This document shows positions 30,812 through 36,600 of a stretch of DNA of 36,600 nt, one piece after another. The DNA lies in assembly GCA_015039365.1 (NCBI GenBank), contig WION01000529.1, positions 1 to 36,600 of the forward strand, given 5' to 3'. The position numbers and the translations under genes are program-made. The notes below the pieces were generated by a model, which searched no databases, was not told the origin of the DNA, and saw nothing but the letters and a program-made list of their open reading frames with translations. Position 1 is the stretch's first letter, and every line of letters starts with the position of its first letter. This DNA comes from Amanita rubescens. Its lineage: Eukaryota; Basidiomycota; Agaricomycetes; Agaricales; Amanitaceae.

Positions 30812-31680
30812 GTATGCTGGATATGGTTAAAAGATCCACAGAGGTAATTTTGTGGCAATCGGTAACGCGACGCATCAATGTGACGGGACTCATCCACGTG
30901 GCACGCGTACTTATATATTAGTCATTAGTAAGTTCCAGCTTCGGTCCATCCTCTCATGGTAGAGGGTGGCCATCTATTTATTTAACTGAAAATTCCTAGC
31001 TACGGGTTTGTATCTGGAGAAAGCTGTCTCCACTGCTCCTGAAGGAGATATGGGAGTAATATGCGCCATACTACGGCGAAAGGAACAGATCTCTGGCTTC
31101 AACATTTCACAGCATGGCTGTTGATCCATACCAATATACTTCCACTGGAATGATTCGATATGCACGTACGTCACTGATAAGATTCTAGAAATCGATTCGA
31201 ACAATGTCGGTGACAGGCTCACTTGGTATCTTGATGCACACAGTAAATTGCTATGGATACACAGCAGATGTGCCAGTGATCGTAGTCAGCGGAAAAGAAC
31301 GAGCAATAAAGTTGGCCCATGAGATAACGCGGACGGAGCAAACATACCAATCGTTAAGAACAAGCGATGGGTGGACTCGTCGAAAATTTAATCCAAATAT
31401 GAGAGCTCTTTGTACAAAGATAGCGGTCACCACGGCGAGGAAAGCCGTTGGTCAACACAGCACGTTCGCTTAGCGAGTACAGCATACACCCCTTGAACGA
31501 GTATGATGGCCAGTGGTGAGTCCCAATTCTAGACAATTGTACGTAAAAGAGCGTGTATGCCGCATTATTTCTTACACAGCAACACTTCAGTAGCACTTTT
31601 GAGCGAGATGGCCGAACGATGACCCAGAAATGACGGAAACGCCTGCAGGCTCACGAGATCGTCGACGATCTCACAGGAAT
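30812..31680. other. Stretch without a recognisable gene
   Basis: Upstream region of DUF7918-D followed by unassigned DNA. An 89-codon plus-strand frame starting MSVTGSLGILMHT (31,204-31,473) is the best open frame but has no recognised feature and is overlapped by an open minus-strand frame. Confidence 0.4.
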
Positions 31681-32060
31681 TGAGGCTTCCATTTCGTACA
31701 GCTTATCGCTACTGGTCCTGGCCGCGCACTCTGAAAACCATTCGTGAACAGCCGTGGGTAGGGTGGTTCCCAAAAGTAACGGTGTGTTATCTCTATTTGG
31801 GATCGCAAATTAGTAATAAACTAGAAAGCCTACCCACGATATGAACAAGCTGTGGTGCCGCAGCCTTCTAGATCTGAGGGAGCATATGGCGCGTCGGGAA
31901 CGTCAATCAGTGTACGTACGCTATCCAGATGTGAGCCACAGCAAAAAATGTGAGGGTCGCATCCGAAAAGTATAGTATATCTACTGGCAGATTTATATCA
32001 ATGTCAAGCCGATGTGATTTGCAAGTTATTGTACAAGTAGTATACATATCATAAGGGCGT
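31680..32060 (-). pseudogene. Truncated Y upstream fragment, copy 5
   Basis: Minus-strand blocks TLIDVPDAPYAPSDLEG (about 31,915-31,865), then GTTLPTAVHEWFSECAART and SDKLYEMEASIP (about 31,775-31,685), match copies 2 and 3. A GTGAG donor directly follows EASIP, but the downstream exons are missing. Homology stops at about 31,680. Confidence 0.45.
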
Positions 32061-32110
32061 ATTGAGTTGGGAGATTGAAGAGCGGTCAATAAAGGCGTTG
32101 CAATATAGAT

Positions 32111-32987
32111 TTAATTGTTTCCCGGTCCGTATTTGCACGTTAAATTATGACGTTTGACCGTTCGTGGCGCTGACGCTTCGTATACGCATCCAAAAGCTTC
32201 GTACGCGCATTTGTAAGGCCGAAGGCCCAGGTGTGCGTTCATGTGATCTGCGTGTCTCCATGTCAGCCGGGGTGAAATATCTTATCAGTGAGTACGAACA
32301 CTCGCGATTATGCAGAGACGTGAAGTCGGCAGGACATGCAGGAAATGGACAGGGGTACATCCCTTGTTTCCTTCGCCTTCTATTCGACGCCATGCGCATC
32401 AATGGGCTTCCAACAGACTTTATTCCCTGGCTATACACGGGCTCCAAGTACGTCGGCGGTTGAAGTGAAACAGTATCACTGGGGTACACTGTGGCGTCCG
32501 TGCTTGCCGAGTTCAACGACGGCGGGAAATCGCTGCGGAAATATCCAGTGTCAAGAGTTAGGTAAGGTAGCTGAGCCGGCGATGCATTGCCTAGATCAGG
32601 ATTTAAAGCTATCGTCAAACTTTCCGTGAGGGCACCCACTAGGTAGACTGTGAATGGATCGAGGATAATTCTTGCCAAGTGGCGGATCAGGATTGACGAG
32701 GTATGAAGCCTCGCTTGCCACTCTTGTTGCACCTGAGCGAACAGAAAGTTTGCGCGGGTTGGAAACCGTCCGGCATCCATAGTCCACTATAAGGGGACTG
32801 AGTAGGAACGCAGAAAAATAGAGGAGGTATGCGGACCGAAGGAAAAGTTGGATCCCTGGTCAATATATGGCTTTCTATTGTCTTCAGCGGGGAAAGGTAT
32901 TTCATCGAAATGCAGGAGACAAAACCCTGTATTACAGGTGCAGTCCACGCCGCTACGACGACGGGTAAGCATAGAGAGGCGGAGCAT
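32111..32987 (-). CDS. Zinc-finger protein (ZF copy 3), about 241 aa, intact with extra putative intron
   Basis: Four exons in phase: 32,987-32,837; 32,786-32,640; 32,590-32,300; 32,247-32,111. N-terminal motif CTCNTGFCLLH; linker block YLVNPDPPLGK; then a 96-codon exon with a Ser/Thr/Pro-rich linker, a basic stretch SNRRRRKQG and CPFPACPADFTSLHNRE. The next exon completes C2H2 (YHMNAH) and adds PYKCAYEAFGCVYEAS ending KRHNLTC (C-x6-C-x12-H-x4-C), with the stop after GPGNN. The exon 2/3 intron (32,639-32,591, GTGGGT...TCTAG, 49 nt) corresponds to coding sequence in ZF copy 4. Its length differs by two from copy 2, yet both flanking frames are preserved. Probably a nuclear nucleic-acid-binding protein; target unknown. 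A longer N-terminus is possible. Confidence 0.7.
32591..32639 (-). other. Putative extra intron in ZF copy 3 (49 nt)
   Basis: GTGGGT donor, CTGAT close to the TCTAG acceptor. Homologous to the 47-nt interval 9902-9948 and to exonic sequence around 35,560-35,610. Unspliced, the upstream frame hits TGA inside. Confidence 0.55.
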
Positions 32988-33339
32988 GACGCGTCCACAT
33001 ACAGTTCCATAGGTAAAGAAGTCATCCGGCTAGTAGGATCAAGGCGATATCTGCTAGGTGACGCACTCTTATATGTCTGATGGTCATAGAATGGATACTG
33101 CTGTGAATGGCGTGTGAAGGAAACAGCAGCAGCAAGATATGGCGTCCGAGTGCCATGTCCCTGTAGCTGTATCAACAGCACACACAGCGACCAGTTTTCG
33201 GCATGGATGACCCCTGATTAGCCTTGAATTTAATAGGTGATGAGATCGATGGCGCAACAGACCCTGCGATGAAACCAAAGTCAATATACTATTAGGTTCA
33301 GAGCCGAAAGAATACCGGCATAATTTACAAGCGCAGATC

Positions 33340-33630
33340 TGGGGTGCGAGGGGTGCAAAACCGCTCGCCTGACTACGGCTGATGCAGGCTCAAACTAACC
33401 GGAAAGCTCAGTGTGTACGATGTCTAAAAGAATTTACAATCTCGTCAGATCTTTTACGCTGTCATCGGAGAGCTGAATACGGTACCTCTAGATCACCAAA
33501 TCTAGGTAATAACATACACTGCTGTGACCTCCACCCAAATATGTGCTGCTGCTGTTGTAGATGAAGAATCCCAATTTTCTGCGAGTACCCATGTACTTCG
33601 AATTAGAATCATCAGGGTTGAGGTCAATCC
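33340..33630 (-). pseudogene. Relic of a DUF7918-type gene
   Basis: 33,478-33,530 (GGTACCTCTAGATCACCAAAT onward) aligns with exon 4/intron sequence of DUF7918 copies C and D. 33,550-33,610 aligns with their exon 3 end (CCCAATTTTCTGCGAGTACC). 33,345-33,370 resembles the GGGTGCAATACCG region of exon 5. Order and strand match the array, but frames are broken and large parts are missing. It lies 2.5 kb beyond copy D, with cassette copy 5 in between. Confidence 0.5.
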
Positions 33631-33639
33631 GGCATGGCC

Positions 33640-35070
33640 CATCTTGTCCCCGGGGGGGAAGTAATCAGAGGACAAGTATGATGACTGTTTGACGGCCAAA
33701 ACTGGCTAGCATTGTTTCGAATTTGCAAAAAAAAAGGACAAAAGTTATAAACGCACTTCCTGAGGGTGAATGAGGCCCGTCAAACATCCCCGGACTTGAA
33801 ATTGGAGTATCATTGTCTGATTGCCCCCGACTCCTCAGCTAAATTATCATCAGCTTTTTTGCGTTGGACACTCATGCGGTTGCGTTGACTCGCACGCCGA
33901 GATTGTCTAACACTCCATCCTTGACTAGTTTCAGGACACCTGCCACGGGGTTCCAATCATCTGAATGGGATGAGAGAAGGGGGGGTGATGGGATGAAAAA
34001 GAGTCTGAAGGGCGCCAGGGCAGTTCGCCAGTTTATCTGCCAGCGGCGAGCGTCTGGACAGCAATTCAACAAGGGAATTTCCTAATCCAGTCATTAATAG
34101 TTCCTGTGAATGTGCCAGGTAAAGTTCAACATTAGAGACTTACGGGTTATGGGTAAACAGCCTGGGAGCCCAACTTGACAGATCCAATCCTTTGGGTTTG
34201 GGGGCTATACATTATCAGAGGAACGGGTAAAGAAGACAGTATTGACTGGCAGCCTCAGCTCATACCAAATGCCATGTCAAGTATAATCCGATCGGCTTGT
34301 GGAGCGGGTGTGAGAAAGGGGAGGAGGGCCAGAGGCACGCACGCTGGTTTAGGCGCGCCCTCGATGAATACATTGTGTCCCTGCAGTCAGCTGGTTAAGT
34401 ACATGTAAAGGCAGAGCTAAAGGGTCCAAACCCCACAGTAAGAGAAGGTAAAGTAAAGGGTCTGAGCCCCAGTGTGAATGAGAAAAGCACATCAGGTGGG
34501 CGGGAGGGTGGCTCGCGCCGACTCAAGTTATGCTGGACAGAGCGGAGGAGGTATTAGACACGGTAGCTCTGCTCATTCCTTCCACTCGGCTGGTTATCAT
34601 CGATCAAGGGTCATGTGGTCATTGTGCGACAAGACGAGGTGGATGGCTCATTGAACAGGGAGTTGGGTGAGCGCCAGGTGGTGTGACATCGGATCTGGAG
34701 CAGTAAACAGATAAGGAAAAGGTGTTCGAAACTGGCGCGTTGAGATCGGTTTATGAGAAAGTAGCCGCAATGGCGCATGCCAACGCGACGGCGCGCGAGG
34801 TAGGAACGGAAAGACTTTTACGTTCCCAGACCTATACTTTCACCGTGACTCGGAACCGAACATCAAAAATTTAAAAATAAATTTATTGGACATGACAGTG
34901 CGACGCTCATGCGTCGATTAACCCGCATTATCCGCCATTGAGGTTCCTAACCTCAGCACTGGTATGAATACACGTATTTTAAATGAGGTGGGATTTTCCT
35001 AGATCACTTTATAGTGATCGTACTAATAATACACATTAATCTCTCCATACAAGTACGCCGCGTCCGTGTT
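33640..35070. other. Stretch without a recognisable gene
   Basis: 1.4 kb with only short open frames. A local duplication occurs at 34,418-34,480: AAAGGGTCCAAACCCCACAG and AAAGGGTCTGAGCCCCAGTG. The A/T-rich part near 34,865-34,885 and the rest give no family match. Confidence 0.4.
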
Positions 35071-35075
35071 ACCGT

Positions 35076-35954
35076 TCAATTTGATTGGACTTTAACTTTA
35101 CAAGTCAAACTGTGACGCGTCGCAGTTCTGGGCGCCGCTGCACGATACTTGCAGCCCTGTTCGTAGTACTTGCAGGGGTAATTCAGTTCGCCCTTGTGTT
35201 TGCTATCGTAGTGATCTGCACGTTCAATGTCAGCCGGAAGATATGAGATCAGTAGATAAATACGAACAGCGGCGGTTATGCGACGATGTGAAAGCAGCAC
35301 CACAAGCAGTGCAAAGGTGCGACGGAATTTTTTTCCGCCTCCTGTTCGCTGCCTCGCGAACAGCGGGGCTCACAACGTGCTGAGTTGAAGGGGTATATTT
35401 CTGCGGAGACGGCGGAAGTGAGGCCGGCACGTATTGTTCAATGGCGCTCGGGCACACGGTGGTATCCGTGCTGGCTGAAGGCAATGATGGCGCAACTTGA
35501 TGTCCGATTCCGGAAACATCAATGGTCAGGCCACGGCGTGGCTGGCCTGGCACTGCGTCGCCTAGATATGCGGAGTTATGGCCATAATTGAACGCCCCGG
35601 GATGGTTCCCGTCAGGCACGCGGTACGTCGTGGGGTGTGGTGGATATTGGGATTGGGGGTCAAGTAGATACGGTCCTTCCACGCTTGTACCGGATTGTGG
35701 ATCAGAAGTTGGGGGTTGGTACGAGTTGAAATCATCGTAGCCTATCGGTGGTGGACTAAATGGGGATCCAAAAAATTAAAGGAGGCGCACTCACCCAAGA
35801 AGTTGCTGGATCTCGGGTCGATACACGGCGGCCTTTCGACTTCTGTTGACGGGCCCCCACCTGTAAGAAAATCACGACGATCGGCGTCGGGGAAGCTGCC
35901 TTGGACATGTGCGAGGCAAAACCATGCATTGCAGGTAGCACACATGTCTTCCAT
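35076..35954 (-). CDS. Zinc-finger protein (ZF copy 4), about 257 aa, intact, three exons
   Basis: Exons 35,954-35,795; 35,741-35,268; 35,215-35,076, all in phase. N-terminal motif CATCNAWFCLAH (C-x2-C-x4-C-x2-H). A long exon 2 of 157 codons is Pro/Ser/Tyr-rich (YLLDPQSQYPPHPTTYR, LPSASTDTTVCPSAIEQY), then ANRRRKKIPSH and CTACGAAFTSSHNRR, completed across the intron by YHYDSKH (C-x2-C-x12-H-x4-H). The second finger CKYYEQGCKYR...TATRHSLTC is C-x6-C-x12-H-x4-C. Exon 2 reads through the position that is a putative intron in copies 2 and 3. It is more diverged from copies 1-3 than they are from each other. A second ATG and an in-frame region upstream leave the start uncertain. Likely nuclear; target unknown. 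Confidence 0.7.
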
Positions 35955-36190
35955 GGCGCGTATTGGGCTAGTAAGGACGGATGAGCATAGTGTGGTGAGG
36001 ATAGTACGTCCACATACGAATTCAAAGTATTTGAATAGACACCCTGCTGAAACAGGGCTAAAAGTCCATCTGCTTCGCGAAACAACTCTTATGTACAACG
36101 GGTGGCCATAGGCTGTTGGCGTGCGAAGGAACAGCAGGAGATGGCGTCGTGACAGCCCACTGTAGCCTTCACAGCAAATACAGCGGCCCA
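35076..36190 (-). repeat. Cassette copy 6 (ZF only)
   Basis: Intact ZF gene plus about 240 bp of upstream flank. No Y sequence lies downstream (towards 34,000), so ZF can occur without Y. Confidence 0.7.
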
Positions 36191-36600
36191 AGGAGGTGAA
36201 TAACCATTAAATGTCGTACAGTCTTCTATAAACGACAAGGCCGATTACCGATTGTGTGACAGATGCTGTCGTCGACGTTAAAAATACTGTTTAAACATAT
36301 TAGCTTCAAAGACTGAGAAAAATACCGGGATAACACACAGTTCACAAATAGCATATACGCTTCCAAATAACTCATATTAGAGGGAAAATTGTTATAATGT
36401 GATGTGCGTGAAAAACAGGAATCCGTTAAATGACAGTGATAGCAGCAAAATAAAACGGGGTATAGATGATGCTTGGAGGTATATGATCGTGAGCTGTGGT
36501 GTAGTCCTGAAATAATTATCATCATTCAGTTCAACACAGTTCAGGCAGGTCGTCCGGCTGTCTAGATTCATCGGGCAGCCCCAGGTCCTGAGCATCCTTG
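36190..36600. other. Window end, nothing recognised
   Basis: A/T-richer sequence with open frames up to 99 codons on the minus strand, without recognisable features or cassette homology. Confidence 0.4.

Larger units (their letters stand above)
31680..33100 (-). repeat. Cassette copy 5 (intact ZF, partial Y upstream region)
   Basis: Minus-strand order is ZF (32,987-32,111) then a Y upstream fragment ending near 31,680. The Y C-terminal exons are absent; unrelated DNA follows. The upstream flank at 33,080-33,180 resembles the flank of copy 6 (36,110-36,185) rather than those of copies 0 and 2. Confidence 0.75.

Noticed and set aside
33860..34090. Overlapping sense/antisense frames of 66-73 codons
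   Set aside because: Neither strand shows a feature beyond being open; not annotated as genes.

Overview
This looks like a piece of a filamentous basidiomycete (Agaricomycetes) nuclear genome. The reasons are the many 47-60 nt GT-AG introns with phase-matched exons, a TKL-like kinase of the type expanded in mushrooms, a tandem DUF7918 family, a Crinkler-type gene, a NADAR gene and a six-exon RPL4. All gene models were built by hand from exon homology and intron phase. No RNA evidence was available.

Layout. (1) About 1-14,350 is accessory DNA made of diverged copies of a two-gene cassette on the minus strand: a small zinc-finger gene (here 'ZF': N-terminal CxC/CxxC-CxxH motif, then a C2H2 and a C2HC finger), followed downstream by an uncharacterised gene (here 'Y', whose last two exons encode about 147 aa). 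An intact protein kinase (4808-6210) and a 115-aa orphan gene (13358-13705) sit between the copies. (2) 14,582-19,250 holds a Crinkler-family gene (ubiquitin-like header, P-loop NTPase, nuclease-like C-terminus) broken by a GC-rich block of about 490 bp, then a RING/coiled-coil gene with a one-base frameshift. (3) 19,625-24,056 is a housekeeping-like block on the minus strand: a NADAR-domain gene with a one-base frameshift, a polytopic membrane protein, and intact RPL4. (4) 24,862-30,811 is a head-to-tail array of four DUF7918 genes (A-D). (5) 31,680-36,190 returns to cassette material: two intact ZF genes, one partial Y fragment and one relic of a DUF7918 gene.

The most interesting observation concerns exon-intron structure in the duplicated families. 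In DUF7918 copy B, a stretch that is coding in copies A and C carries a net frameshift, but it is bounded by a near-ideal 50-nt GTATGT...TTGCAG intron whose removal restores the frame. Copy D has an in-frame stop at the same place, inside a possible 39-nt intron. In the ZF family, two copies have a 47/49-nt GTGGGT...TCTAG interval, with non-triplet length differences, where the paralog at 35,076-35,954 reads through as exon. These are candidates for exon-to-intron conversion (or alternative splicing) that rescues damaged paralogs.

The second theme is the repeated ZF+Y cassette, whose ORFs stay open through in-frame indels while the surrounding DNA decays. Its function is unknown.
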